A DNA stretch of 64,000 bases from an uncultured Anaerofilum sp. Lineage in GTDB: Bacteria > Bacillota > Clostridia > Oscillospirales > Ruminococcaceae. Shown here one piece after another: positions 33,212-44,120 of this stretch (the first letter of the stretch is position 1; each line of letters opens with the position of its first letter). The notes under the pieces are model-generated. The model ran no database searches. It was not told the DNA's origin and was given only the letters and a program-made list of their open reading frames with translations. Position numbers and translations under genes: made by a program. The stretch spans positions 17,078 to 81,077 of the forward strand of contig CALWZD010000079.1 in NCBI GenBank assembly GCA_944385945.1, in the 5' to 3' direction.

Positions 33212-33808
33212 ATGAGCAGAAATCCTATTGAAGTATTGAAAGAGTGCGAGGCCTTTTTGGAGGGTCATTTCCTGTTGTCGTCCGGCCGTCATTCTTCGGC
33301 ATATTGCCAGATGGCATTTTTGCAGCAGTACCCCGACAAATGCGGCGAGGTAATGGCTGTTGTTGCAGAAAAATTGAAAGACTTGGACGTTGACGTTATC
33401 GTTGGCCCCGCAATGGGCGGTATCGTATATGCTTACGAGTTGGCTCGTCAGCTGGGCAAACGTGCCATCTTCACCGAGCGTGTGGATAACGTGATGACCC
33501 TGAAACGCTTTGCAATCAAACCGGGTGAAAAATGCCTGATCGCCGAGGACGTTGTCACCACCGGTATCTCCTCGCTGGAAACCAAGCGTGTCATCGAAGA
33601 AGCCGGCGGCGTATGTCTGGGCATCGCTTGTGTAGTTGACCGCACCAAGGCAGACGCACCCTCTCCCATCGAGATTTTGGCAAGTGCTGCAAAACTGGAT
33701 CTGCCCAACTACCTGCCCGAAGAATGCCCCATCTGTGCAGAGGGCAAGCTGCCTTTGGTACATCTGGGCAGCCGCAAAATGAAAGAACAGGCAAAGCAGA
33801 CCCTGTGA
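33212..33808 (+). CDS. pyrE: Orotate phosphoribosyltransferase PyrE
   Basis: A 198-residue type I phosphoribosyltransferase joining orotate to PRPP. The PRPP-binding motif L-I-A-E-D-V-V-T-T-G-I-S lies near 109-120, and the N-terminal L-S-S-G-R-H-S-S segment contacts orotate. AGAAGGAGG precedes the ATG. It lies between pyrD and carA, completing the pathway in one operon. Confidence 0.93.
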   Translation: MSRNPIEVLKECEAFLEGHFLLSSGRHSSAYCQMAFLQQYPDKCGEVMAVVAEKLKDLDVDVIVGPAMGGIVYAYELARQLGKRAIFTERVDNVMTLKRFAIKPGEKCLIAEDVVTTGISSLETKRVIEEAGGVCLGIACVVDRTKADAPSPIEILASAAKLDLPNYLPEECPICAEGKLPLVHLGSRKMKEQAKQTL

Positions 33809-33852
33809 TCTCCCCCAAGTGCTGCAAATTATCAAGAAAAGAGGGAAATTCT

Positions 33853-34941
33853 ATGAAGGCATATCTGCTTCTGGCTGACGGAACCCTGTTCGAGGGCAAA
33901 AGCCTCGGCGCACAGGGAACTACCATCGGCGAGGTCGTTTTCTCCACCGGTATGGTGGGCTTTGAAGAAACCCTGACCGACCCCAGTTATTATGGACAGA
34001 TCATCACCCAGACCTACCCGCTCATCGGCAACTACGGCATGAACAGCGAGGACAAGGAAAGCAAAAAGATCTGGGCAAAAGGCTATATCGTGCGTGAAAG
34101 CTGCCAGTACCCCAGCAACTTCCGCTGTGAGGAAACACTGGACGCATTCCTGAAAAAAGAGAACATCGTTGGCATCGAGGGTGTCGATACCCGTCGCTTG
34201 ACCCGCATTCTGCGCAGCCACGGTGTTATGAACGGTGCCGTTACCACCGAGTATTCCGAGGAGAACCGTGAAGCTCTGTTGGAGCAGATTCGTGCGTACT
34301 CCATCGTGGACGCCGTAAAAGCTGTTACCTGCACCGAAAGCAGTGTTTCGGGCGAAGGCAACAAGTACAAGGTGGCACTGCTCGACTTCGGCTGCAAAAA
34401 CAACATTGTTCGTTGTCTGGTAAAACGTGACTGCGAAGTGACCGTTCTGCCCGGCTTTGCAACTGCCGAGCAAATTTCCGCACTGGGCGTGGATGGCGTA
34501 ATGTTGTCCAACGGCCCCGGCGACCCCGCAGAAAACACCGAAATCATCGAGAATCTGAAGTCCATCATGGCACTGGGCTTGCCGGTATTCGGCATCTGTT
34601 TGGGTCATCAGCTGTCGGCTTTGGCTGCCGGCGCAAAGACCGGAAAGCTGAAATTCGGTCATCGTGGCGCAAACCAGCCTGTCACCGACCTGCTGCACGA
34701 CCGCACCCTTATCACCAGCCAGAACCACGGCTATGCAGTTCTGGGCGAAACACTTCCTGCCGAAATGGGCGCAGTCAGCCATGTGAACGCAAATGATAAG
34801 ACCTGCGAGGGCGTACGCTATACCGCATGGAACTGCTTCACTGTACAGTTCCACCCCGAAGCAAGCGGCGGCCCGAAAGACGCCGAGTATCTGTTCGATG
34901 AATTTATCAGCCGCATGGCTGCAAAGAAAGGAGAGTGCTGA
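33853..34941 (+). CDS. carA: Carbamoyl phosphate synthase small subunit CarA
   Basis: A 362-residue glutaminase subunit. The triad is C249 (F-G-I-C-L-G-H-Q), H334 and E336 (F-H-P-E-A-S). The N-terminal domain (1-150) contacts CarB. The frame is open from 33724, inside pyrE, but GAGGG before ATG 33853 and the family N-terminus (M-K-A-Y-L-L-L-A-D-G-T) decide the start. carB begins one base after the stop. Confidence 0.95.
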   Translation: MKAYLLLADGTLFEGKSLGAQGTTIGEVVFSTGMVGFEETLTDPSYYGQIITQTYPLIGNYGMNSEDKESKKIWAKGYIVRESCQYPSNFRCEETLDAFLKKENIVGIEGVDTRRLTRILRSHGVMNGAVTTEYSEENREALLEQIRAYSIVDAVKAVTCTESSVSGEGNKYKVALLDFGCKNNIVRCLVKRDCEVTVLPGFATAEQISALGVDGVMLSNGPGDPAENTEIIENLKSIMALGLPVFGICLGHQLSALAAGAKTGKLKFGHRGANQPVTDLLHDRTLITSQNHGYAVLGETLPAEMGAVSHVNANDKTCEGVRYTAWNCFTVQFHPEASGGPKDAEYLFDEFISRMAAKKGEC

Positions 34942-34942
34942 A

Positions 34943-37900
34943 ATGCCAAAGGATACATCCATCAAAAAGGTTCTGGTGATCGGCTCCGGCCCCATCATCA
35001 TCGGACAGGCTGCGGAATTTGACTATTCCGGTACTCAGGCTTGCCGTGCGCTCAAAAGCGAAGGCATCGAGGTAGTGCTCATCAACTCCAACCCCGCTAC
35101 CATTATGACCGACCCCGAGATCGCCGACCGTGTTTATGTCGAGCCGCTCAATGTTGAGGTCGTAAAACGTGTTATCGAAATCGAAAAGCCCGACTCCATT
35201 TTGCCCAACCTTGGCGGTCAGACCGGCTTGAATCTGGCAATGGAACTGGCTCGCAGCGGTTATCTGGAGGAAAGCGGCGTTCGTCTGTTGGGTGCAAAGC
35301 CCGACACCATCGACCGTGCCGAAGACCGTCAGCTGTTCAAAGACACCATGGAAAAATTGGGTCAGCCCTGCATCCCCAGTAAGGTCGTTGAAACTTTGGA
35401 AGATGCACTGGCATTTGCTGCTGAAATCGACTACCCCGTTATCGTTCGCCCTGCATTCACCATGGGCGGTACCGGCGGCGGTATCTGTGCCAACGAGGAA
35501 GAACTGCGTGAGATCGGCACCAACGGTCTGCGTCTGTCGCCCATCCATCAGGTGCTCATCGAAAAATGTATCGCCGGTTGGAAAGAGATCGAATACGAAG
35601 TAATGCGTGACGGCAAAGGCAACGTGATTACTGTATGTAACATGGAGAACTTCGACCCCGTTGGTGTTCACACCGGCGACTCCATCGTTGTTGCTCCCAG
35701 CCAGACCCTGTCCGACCACGAGTATCAGATGTTGCGTACCGCTGCTCTGGACATCATCACCGAACTGGGCATCGAGGGTGGCTGTAACTGTCAGTTCGCA
35801 CTGAAACCCGACTCCTTCGAATATGCCGTTATCGAGGTAAACCCCCGTGTTTCCCGTTCGTCGGCACTGGCTTCCAAAGCGACCGGTTACCCCATCGCAA
35901 AGGTAGCAGCTAAAATCGCCATCGGTTACAGCTTGGATGAGATCATCAACGAAGTTACCGGTGAAACCTGCGCTTGCTTCGAGCCTGCACTGGACTACGT
36001 TGTCGTAAAATATCCGAAATGGCCTTTCGACAAGTTCGTTTATGCAAAGAAAGACCTCGGCACCCAGATGATGGCGACCGGCGAAGTTATGGCGATCGGC
36101 ACCAGCTTTGAGGCTGCCATGATGAAGGCTGTTTCTTCCATCGAACTGGGTCTGGAAACCCTCACTCTGCCCACTTTGGCAGAGGATAGCGATGAAACCA
36201 TCATCGAAAAATTGCACAACTGCGACTCGGAACGTGCATTTGTTGTATACGAAGCCCTCAAGCGTGGCATTTCTTGGGAAGTTATCCACGACATCACCAA
36301 GATCGACCGCTGGTTCTTGGCAAAAATGCAGCACCTGGCAGACATGGAAAACGCCATGGCAAAAGGCGAGTTGACCGAAGAAAGCTACCGTGCAGCCAAG
36401 CAGTACGGCTTTATGGATAAGACCATCACCCGACTGACCGGTAAGGAGATTCCCGTAGAGCTTCACGCTTCTTACAAAATGGTAGATACCTGCGCAGCCG
36501 AGTTTGCTGCAAAGACCCCCTACTTCTACTCCAGCTTTGACGAGGAGAACGAAGCAGAGGAGTTCATTCGTCAGCATCCCACCGACCGCAAAAAGGTCAT
36601 GGTATTCGGTTCCGGCCCCATCCGTATCGGACAGGGCATCGAGTTCGACTATTGCAGCGTTCACTGCGTATGGACACTGAAAGAAAACGGCTGTGAAACC
36701 ATTCTGGTCAACAACAACCCCGAAACCGTTTCCACCGACTTCGACACCGGCGACCGTCTGTACTTCGACCCGCTCAACCCCGAAAGCGTTGCACACATCA
36801 TCCACACCGAAAAACCGTGGGCGTGTGTGGTACAGTTTGGTGGACAGACTGCCATCAAGCTGACCAAAGCACTGGAAAAAATGGGCGTGAAGATTCTGGG
36901 TACCAGTGCCGATGCCATCGACGAGGCAGAAGACCGTGAACGTTTCGACGCTCTGCTCGAGCGTTGCGGAATCCCCCGTCCTGCCGGCGAAACCATTTTC
37001 ACCTGCGAAGAAGCTTTGGCTGCTGCTGCACGGTTGGGCTATCCTGTTTTGCTTCGTCCCAGCTACGTTTTGGGCGGTCAGAACATGATCATCGCTTACA
37101 ACGAAGCAGACGTTGTGGAATATATGGGTATCATCACCAGCCACGAACTGGAAAACCCCGTTCTGGTCGACAAATATCTGACCGGTGTAGAGTGTGAAGT
37201 CGATGCGATCTGTGATGGCGAGGAGTTCCTCATCCCTGGCATCATGGAGCATATCGAACGTGCCGGTATCCACTCCGGTGACTCCATTTCGGTCTATCCG
37301 CCTCAGACACTGGCACAGAAAATCAAAGGCGTTTTGGTCGACTATACCGGTCGTCTGGCAAAGGCTTTGAAGGTCGTGGGTCTGGTAAACATCCAGTACG
37401 TTGTACACGACGGCAAGGTATACGTTATCGAGGTGAACCCCCGTTCCTCTCGTACCGTTCCTTATATCAGTAAAGTTACCGGTGTGCCTGTTGTAGAGCT
37501 GGCTGTCCGCTGCCTGTTGGGTGAAAAACTTTCCCAAATGGGCTACGGTACCGGTCTGTACCCCACCGGTGACATCTGCGCCGTAAAAGTTCCTGTATTC
37601 AGCTTCGAAAAGCTGCACAATGTAGATACCCAGCTTGGACCCGAAATGAAATCGACCGGCGAAGTTTTGGGCATCGGCCGCAACTTCGAAGATGCAATGC
37701 TGAAAGGTCTGATCGCTGCCGGCTATCAGATGCGTCGCCCCGAACCCGAGCAGGACAAGTGTGTTCTGCTGACCGTAAAGGACGCCGACAAAGAAGAACT
37801 GACCGAAATCGCATACCAGTTCAAGCAGTTGGGCTATAAGTTGTACGCAACTTCCGGCACTGCAAACTGGCTGGCAAAGAATATGATCGCCTGCAACGAA

Positions 37901-38149
37901 GTGCGCAAAATCAGCGAGGAAGCCCCCAACATTCTCAACTTGTTGGAAAGCGGCAGAGTGGACTATGTGCTGTCCACCTCCTCCAAGGGCCGTCTGCCCA
38001 GCTTGGACAGCGTAAAACTGCGCCGCAAAGCGGTAGAATTGTCGATCCCCTGTCTGACAGCGATCGACACCGCAAACGTTCTGCTGAAGTGCTTGCAGAG
38101 CGGACGCACCATTCAGGACGTCGACCTCATCGACATTTCCACTTTGTAA
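34943..38149 (+). CDS. carB: Carbamoyl phosphate synthase large subunit CarB
   Basis: A 1068-residue enzyme with two homologous halves, each with an ATP-grasp fold; G-S-G-P-I-I-I-G-Q-A-A-E-F-D-Y begins the first and G-S-G-P-I-R-I-G-Q-G-I-E-F-D-Y the second near 550. The C-terminal domain (about 935-1068) is the MGS-like allosteric region where UMP and ornithine act in other bacteria. With CarA it makes carbamoyl phosphate for PyrB and arginine synthesis. AAAGGAG within the end of carA is the ribosome site. Confidence 0.96.
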   Translation: MPKDTSIKKVLVIGSGPIIIGQAAEFDYSGTQACRALKSEGIEVVLINSNPATIMTDPEIADRVYVEPLNVEVVKRVIEIEKPDSILPNLGGQTGLNLAMELARSGYLEESGVRLLGAKPDTIDRAEDRQLFKDTMEKLGQPCIPSKVVETLEDALAFAAEIDYPVIVRPAFTMGGTGGGICANEEELREIGTNGLRLSPIHQVLIEKCIAGWKEIEYEVMRDGKGNVITVCNMENFDPVGVHTGDSIVVAPSQTLSDHEYQMLRTAALDIITELGIEGGCNCQFALKPDSFEYAVIEVNPRVSRSSALASKATGYPIAKVAAKIAIGYSLDEIINEVTGETCACFEPALDYVVVKYPKWPFDKFVYAKKDLGTQMMATGEVMAIGTSFEAAMMKAVSSIELGLETLTLPTLAEDSDETIIEKLHNCDSERAFVVYEALKRGISWEVIHDITKIDRWFLAKMQHLADMENAMAKGELTEESYRAAKQYGFMDKTITRLTGKEIPVELHASYKMVDTCAAEFAAKTPYFYSSFDEENEAEEFIRQHPTDRKKVMVFGSGPIRIGQGIEFDYCSVHCVWTLKENGCETILVNNNPETVSTDFDTGDRLYFDPLNPESVAHIIHTEKPWACVVQFGGQTAIKLTKALEKMGVKILGTSADAIDEAEDRERFDALLERCGIPRPAGETIFTCEEALAAAARLGYPVLLRPSYVLGGQNMIIAYNEADVVEYMGIITSHELENPVLVDKYLTGVECEVDAICDGEEFLIPGIMEHIERAGIHSGDSISVYPPQTLAQKIKGVLVDYTGRLAKALKVVGLVNIQYVVHDGKVYVIEVNPRSSRTVPYISKVTGVPVVELAVRCLLGEKLSQMGYGTGLYPTGDICAVKVPVFSFEKLHNVDTQLGPEMKSTGEVLGIGRNFEDAMLKGLIAAGYQMRRPEPEQDKCVLLTVKDADKEELTEIAYQFKQLGYKLYATSGTANWLAKNMIACNEVRKISEEAPNILNLLESGRVDYVLSTSSKGRLPSLDSVKLRRKAVELSIPCLTAIDTANVLLKCLQSGRTIQDVDLIDISTL

Positions 38150-38175
38150 TAGCTGCATCGGCAAATCTTTAAACC

Positions 38176-38218
38176 AATACTGCCACCCTGCATATCAACT
38201 TTGCAGGGTGGCAGTATT
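38176..38218 (+). terminator. Terminator-like palindrome after carB
   Basis: Arms 38176-38192 and 38202-38218 form a perfect 17-bp stem 27 bases past the carB stop. The tail is only weakly T-rich. It is the probable end of the pyr operon transcript. Confidence 0.7.
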
Positions 38219-38348
38219 TATGTATGAGAAAAAAACAAATTGTATATATCCCGCAAAAATCAATCATTTTTTGACAAAAACAACTGTCTTTTTTATGATG
38301 TTTTTGCCGAAGAATGTGAAAAAACCTTTAAAAATTGACGTTTGTCTA

Positions 38349-38377
38349 TTGAAATTTTCCGGTCGTCATCTTATAAT
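38349..38377 (+). promoter_or_regulatory. Sigma-A promoter of the HU gene
   Basis: TTGAAA (38349-38354), a 17-base spacer and TATAAT (38372-38377). The transcript would carry a leader of about 107 bases with a 9-bp stem (38427-38435/38445-38453), a possible 5' stabiliser. The 272-base gap after the carB palindrome otherwise shows only AT-rich sequence. Confidence 0.85.
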
Positions 38378-38490
38378 AGAAACACAGTAATATTTTGTTC
38401 ACATTTTTGGATATTTATACTGTATTCATTCTGTTTGCGGCAATAACAGAATGGGAAAAAGAGAGAATCAAAAATTCGGGAGGATTATGA

Positions 38491-38778
38491 ATGACACGGT
38501 CTCAGCTTATCACAAAGGTTTCGCAGAATGTTGGCCTGCAAGAGGCTCAGGTAGAGCAGGTAATCGACGATGTAGTTGAAAACATCATCACCAGCCTGAA
38601 ACAAGGCGACAAGGTTACCATCGCAGGATTTGGTCGGTTTGAGATGCGTACAAGAAAAACCAAAGCCTTCACTAACCCCAAAACCAAGGTGGCTTCTCAG
38701 TTGGAGCCCACGGCGATCCCCGGCTTTAAGGCAAGCGGGATCTTGAAAAGCCGTTTGGGATGCAAAGATTGCGAATGA
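38491..38778 (+). CDS. hup: HU-family DNA-binding protein
   Basis: A 95-residue histone-like protein. The N-terminal helices (1-40), G-F-G-R-F-E near 47-52 and the basic DNA-binding arm followed by A-I-P-G-F-K-A-S are typical of HU. It bends and compacts DNA as a dimer. The C-terminus has two extra cysteines (G-C-K-D-C-E). GGAGG precedes ATG 38491. It is monocistronic, between its own promoter and terminator. Confidence 0.92.
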   Translation: MTRSQLITKVSQNVGLQEAQVEQVIDDVVENIITSLKQGDKVTIAGFGRFEMRTRKTKAFTNPKTKVASQLEPTAIPGFKASGILKSRLGCKDCE

Positions 38779-38781
38779 TCC

Positions 38782-38817
38782 AAAACCCTCAACCAAGTGT
38801 TGGGGGTTTTGCTTTTT
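38782..38817 (+). terminator. Intrinsic terminator after the HU gene
   Basis: A 12-pair stem (about 38782-38793 with 38799-38810, one G-U pair) is followed by GCTTTTT. Its tail overlaps the -35 element of the helicase promoter. Confidence 0.88.
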
Positions 38818-38837
38818 GCCCCAAAATATGATACGAT
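38809..38837 (+). promoter_or_regulatory. Candidate promoter of the DEAD-box helicase gene
   Basis: TTGCTT (38809-38814), a 17-base spacer and TACGAT (38832-38837) with a T-G-A extended -10. The -35 lies inside the terminator tail of the preceding gene. Confidence 0.6.
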
Positions 38838-38872
38838 AAAACAAAAATCATCTTTTACACAGGAGAATCTCC

Positions 38873-40045
38873 ATGCAATATCAAGAACTCGACACCCTTT
38901 CGGAAATCAAGCAAGCTGTGGAAAAAATGGGATTCACCACCCTTACCGAAATTCAGGAAAAGGCGATCCCCGTGATGCAAAGCGGAAAAGACATCATTGC
39001 AAAAGCCCCCACTGGCACCGGAAAGACCTGTGCTTTCGGCATCCCTGTCATCGAACGCATCGACCGTACCCACAAGCAGCCGCAAGCTGTCATCCTTGCG
39101 CCTACCCGTGAACTTGCCCAGCAAATTGCGCAAGAACTGCGTGCGTTGGCACAATTTTTGGACGGTGTGTCTGTCGTTTGCGTATATGGCGGTGCCGATA
39201 TGCAGCGTCAACAGCAAAAACTGCGCCGTGGATGCCAAATCATCGTGGCTACTCCCGGACGTCTTGCCGACCACATCAAACATAAAAATGTTTCACTTGC
39301 CTATGTACAAACCATCGTACTGGACGAAGCAGACGAAATGCTTGGAATGGGCTTTTACAAAGACGTTGTAAAGCTCATCGAGCAAATGAAAAACCGCAAG
39401 CAACTTGCCATGTTCAGTGCCACCATCAGTCGGGAAGTGATGGACATCGGCTGGCTTTATCAGCGGGACGCTGAGGAGATCACTGTACAGCCTAAACAGC
39501 AAAGCAAACCGAAAATCCTGCAATATCAACTGCACACCACCGGACGCAACAAGCTTGCCGACCTGACCGACCTCATCACCAAGAAGCAGTATCAAAAGGT
39601 GATGGTGTTTTGCAACACCAAATTTACAACGACCATCCTTACCAACCAGCTTATCCGCTGTGGGTTTGAAGCAGATTGTTTGCACGGCGATTTATCCCAA
39701 AAAGAACGCAACAAAATTTTAGACACCTTCCGTGAAAACAAGCTGAAAATTTTGGTTGCGACCGACGTTGCAGCACGTGGGTTGGACATCGACCAACTGG
39801 AAGCGGTGTTCAATTACGACGTTCCCACCAACAACGAAAACTATACCCACCGCATTGGGCGCACCGGTCGGGCAGGAAAAGAGGGCGAAGCTTATCTGCT
39901 GTATGCCGACGAAGACCAAAAACGGATGGAAGAAATGCTGCGCCTTACCCGCAACACCGCCATCCCGATTTTTTGGAATGAAGCAGGAGAACTGGAACAG
40001 GGAGAAGTGAAGAAAAACGACTTCCAGATTCGTCAATACTTTTAA
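38873..40045 (+). CDS. DEAD-box ATP-dependent RNA helicase
   Basis: A 390-residue helicase with the full motif set: Q motif (T-E-I-Q-E-K-A-I-P), motif I A-P-T-G-T-G-K-T, motif II D-E-A-D, motif III S-A-T, and motif VI H-R-I-G-R-T-G-R-A-G. There is no long C-terminal RNA-binding extension, so it resembles the minimal RhlE/CshB-like proteins more than DbpA. It probably unwinds RNA during ribosome assembly or decay; the precise substrate is not known. AGGAG precedes the ATG. Confidence 0.93.
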   Translation: MQYQELDTLSEIKQAVEKMGFTTLTEIQEKAIPVMQSGKDIIAKAPTGTGKTCAFGIPVIERIDRTHKQPQAVILAPTRELAQQIAQELRALAQFLDGVSVVCVYGGADMQRQQQKLRRGCQIIVATPGRLADHIKHKNVSLAYVQTIVLDEADEMLGMGFYKDVVKLIEQMKNRKQLAMFSATISREVMDIGWLYQRDAEEITVQPKQQSKPKILQYQLHTTGRNKLADLTDLITKKQYQKVMVFCNTKFTTTILTNQLIRCGFEADCLHGDLSQKERNKILDTFRENKLKILVATDVAARGLDIDQLEAVFNYDVPTNNENYTHRIGRTGRAGKEGEAYLLYADEDQKRMEEMLRLTRNTAIPIFWNEAGELEQGEVKKNDFQIRQYF

Positions 40046-40049
40046 ATAA

Positions 40050-40115
40050 AAAGCAGCAGGGGGATCGGACGCATCCAAGTTAACGGATGCTTACCGATCC
40101 CCCTGCCGCTTTTTG
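40050..40115 (+). terminator. Branched terminator after the helicase gene
   Basis: An 18-pair outer stem (40051-40068 with about 40094-40111) encloses a second hairpin (40071-40076/40085-40090) and ends in TTTT. It closes the helicase transcript. Confidence 0.88.
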
Positions 40116-40128
40116 TAACAAAACAGGT

Positions 40129-40188
40129 AAAGTTTTCGTCCACCTTTTTCAAAAGGTGGGGTTTTGGGACGCCTTTTCTCAAAAGGCG
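40129..40188. repeat. 60-bp dispersed repeat with two hairpins, copy 1
   Basis: This stretch matches 57286-57345 at 56 of 60 positions. It contains two A/T-looped hairpins, CCACCTTTT/AAAAGGTGG and CGCCTTTT/AAAAGGCG. Both copies stand at the 3' end of a minus-strand gene, where they could act as transcript ends. Confidence 0.85.
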
Positions 40189-40197
40189 TAGCCTTAT

Positions 40198-41376
40198 TTA
40201 CTTCTTAATTTTTGTCTGAGAACCGTAAGTATTGGTGGTGTCGAAAGTGATGTCCAGATCCTCTTTCATCTTGGAGGTAGCACGGCGCTTATCCAACTCT
40301 GCCAGATACAGATCCTCGTCGAAAGGAATCTCCACAGCATGATCCAACCAGCTGGACAGATGCATTGCGTTGGACAAAGTCAAACCACGAATGCCTTCCT
40401 TACCCTCTGCAACCAGAGGAGTACCATGCAGAATGCGACCTGCAAATGCGTTCAGCACACCAATGTGCTGCTCGTTGTAACCGTCGGTTTCTACCTCGAT
40501 CTCGGTGCATTCGGGCTTGTCAAAGCCACCTTTTGCTTCTTTGCACCAAACACGCTCGTTCTGGGACAGCTTGTAAAGGGTCAGCTTGTCGTTTTCACAA
40601 ACCAGCTTGCCCATTTCCATATCAACTTCAAAACGGTTGGTGCCGGGGGCGTCACCGGTAGAAGTGATAAACACACCGGTCGCTCCGTTGGGGTACTCGA
40701 GGTATGCAGTCACGTCGTCCTCAACCTCGATGTCGTGCCATTTTCCGATATGGCAGAATGCGTGTACCTTACTGGGCAGACCACAGATCCATTGCAGCAG
40801 GTCTAGCTGATGGGGACACTGGTTCAGCAGAACACCGCCGCCTTCGCCTGCCCAAGTTGCACGCCATGCACCGGAATCGTAGTAGATCTGGGTACGGTAC
40901 CAGTCGGTGATGATCCAGTTTACACGCTTGATCGCACCCAGTTCGCCACCGGTTACCAATTCGTGCATTTTGCGATACAGGCAGTTGGTACGCTGGTTGA
41001 ACATCATGCCAAATACACAACCACTTTTTTCCGCTGCTTCGTTCATTTCACGCACAGCCTTGGTGTATACACCGGCAGGCTTTTCGCACATGACGTGTAC
41101 GTTATGCTCGAATGCTTCGATCGCCAAAGTGGGATGCTGATAGTGCGGTGTTGCGATGAGCACAGCATCGCACAGACCGCTGGCGATCAGGTCGGAACCT
41201 TCTTCGAAAATCTTTACCGATTCGGGCAGGTTTTCTTTTGCCCATGTGCGACGGCTTTCTTTGCGGTCTGCTACGGCTGTTACCTCGATCTCGGGCAGCG
41301 AGCCTTTTACATAGTTGCTGAGGTGTCCGGTACCCATGTTGCCTACACCAATTACGCCAAGTCGTAATTTTGCCAT
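40198..41376 (-). CDS. Gfo/Idh/MocA family oxidoreductase
   Basis: A 392-residue NAD(P)-dependent dehydrogenase of the sugar/inositol family. The Rossmann loop G-V-I-G-V-G-N-M-G lies near residues 7-15, the catalytic C-E-K-P-A-G near 97-102 and the C-terminal G-G-G-V-L-L-N-Q-C-P-H-Q-L-D near 180. The substrate cannot be told. The frame is open upstream, but GGAGGA before ATG 41376 and the family N-terminus set the start. It has no operon partner; the repeat at 40129-40188 lies just past its stop. Confidence 0.9.
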   Translation of the reverse strand: MAKLRLGVIGVGNMGTGHLSNYVKGSLPEIEVTAVADRKESRRTWAKENLPESVKIFEEGSDLIASGLCDAVLIATPHYQHPTLAIEAFEHNVHVMCEKPAGVYTKAVREMNEAAEKSGCVFGMMFNQRTNCLYRKMHELVTGGELGAIKRVNWIITDWYRTQIYYDSGAWRATWAGEGGGVLLNQCPHQLDLLQWICGLPSKVHAFCHIGKWHDIEVEDDVTAYLEYPNGATGVFITSTGDAPGTNRFEVDMEMGKLVCENDKLTLYKLSQNERVWCKEAKGGFDKPECTEIEVETDGYNEQHIGVLNAFAGRILHGTPLVAEGKEGIRGLTLSNAMHLSSWLDHAVEIPFDEDLYLAELDKRRATSKMKEDLDITFDTTNTYGSQTKIKK

Positions 41377-41995
41377 TGTCGTATCCTCCATTATGTCGGT
41401 CGATGATCGCTTTGCAGCGCAAAGCTTCTTTGAGCTTATTATACCGCAAAGCAAAAGAAAGTACAGTATCTTTTATCACTTTCCGCAAAAAACGAACAGT
41501 TTTGGGGGATATTTTCCGCAATATGTGTAATGTAATACAGCAGTGAAACGATTTTGTTAAAAAAAGGTTTTATAATTTATCTCTATTTTCGTAACAATTT
41601 TCTGTTATGATTTGTCCATTCCAAATGCAAGGCAAAAAACAACGAACAATCGAATTTTTAGGATATGATTTTTTGTTTTTATTTTGCGAACAAATTGTTT
41701 CCTTGGTTTGGTCAGGGATTTTTGTGTACAACCGTTTTGGGCGGGTCGCTTTTGGGGTGTTGAATCAAAAATATTGTTTTTCCACAAAAAACTACTGTAT
41801 TTGAAAATAGTTTTATCACTTTTCATTAACTATACAGATAGAATTTCCTTTTTAAAATAATATTTTTTTAGTTTTAATTAAAAAAATTTTCCAAAAGTAT
41901 CTGTTTTATTTTATTACAATTTTTCTTTCTGTGAGAATAATAACAATTTTGTAATATTTTCGTGAAAACGATTGTATTTTTCTTGTGGATTGCGT
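41377..41995. other. AT-rich intergenic stretch without recognised genes
   Basis: The 619 bases between the oxidoreductase start and the candidate RNA promoter are very AT-rich. Short frames in both directions (for example 41605-41826 minus) lack ribosome sites and recognisable protein character. A TATAAT on the minus strand near 41440 may belong to the oxidoreductase promoter, but no good -35 was found. Confidence 0.6.
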
Positions 41996-42001
41996 TATAA
42001 T
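41972..42001 (+). promoter_or_regulatory. Promoter of a candidate small RNA
   Basis: TTGTAT (41972-41977), an 18-base spacer and TATAAT (41996-42001). No open frame with a ribosome site follows on this strand before the terminator at 42186-42224. Confidence 0.65.
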
Positions 42002-42007
42002 ATACGT

Positions 42008-42224
42008 ACAGGGACATATTTTGACCCCATCATAGCCCTATTTCAATTTGTCGGGCTATGGATTATTAACTTTGCTTACCTCTCATATTTGATTCCTCAT
42101 AAACCTTAAGGCAAGCGGCTCTTTCCCCTTTTGGGAAGGAGCTGTTTGTCGTTTAGCGAAAGAACAAACTTTCAGCAACAAAAATGCCAGCCCTTGTGTA
42201 GTTGTACACAAAGGCTGGCTTTTT
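42008..42224 (+). ncRNA. Candidate structured small RNA, about 215 bases
   Basis: Between a good promoter and a terminator with a T-run lie at least three further hairpins: 42031-42038/42053-42060 (8 bp, perfect), 42118-42127/42133-42142 (10 pairs, one G-U) and 42144-42149/42164-42169 (6 bp). The final stem is 42186-42200/42205-42219, then TTTTT. It matches no RNA family I can recognise: there is no 6S-like closing helix, and no tmRNA, SRP or RNase P signature. It converges on the atp operon. Confidence 0.5.
42181..42224. terminator. Bidirectional terminator at the end of the atp operon
   Basis: Arms 42186-42200 and 42205-42219 pair at 14 of 15 positions. AAAAA on the left and TTTTT on the right give U-tracts on both strands. 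It ends the minus-strand atp operon and any + strand RNA from 42008. Confidence 0.9.
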
Positions 42225-42247
42225 GGTTTTATGATTACGACACGGAT

Positions 42248-44070
<1,823 letters not shown>

Positions 44071-44120
44071 TTATAACGGCGCATTGGCGTTTGGGCATAT
44101 CCGCCCAAACGCATCGCCTT

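Noticed and set aside
34907-38164. 1085-codon frame antisense to carB
   Set aside because: carB is unmistakable on the + strand; the long antisense frame results from codon bias and has no start signal.
41605-41826. Short minus-strand frame (73 codons) in the AT-rich gap
   Set aside because: No ribosome site, biased composition from AT-rich DNA, and an equally long frame exists on the other strand.
42008-42224. 6S RNA or other housekeeping RNA
   Set aside because: The ends do not pair into a long rod with a central bubble, and there are no tmRNA, SRP or RNase P core sequences.
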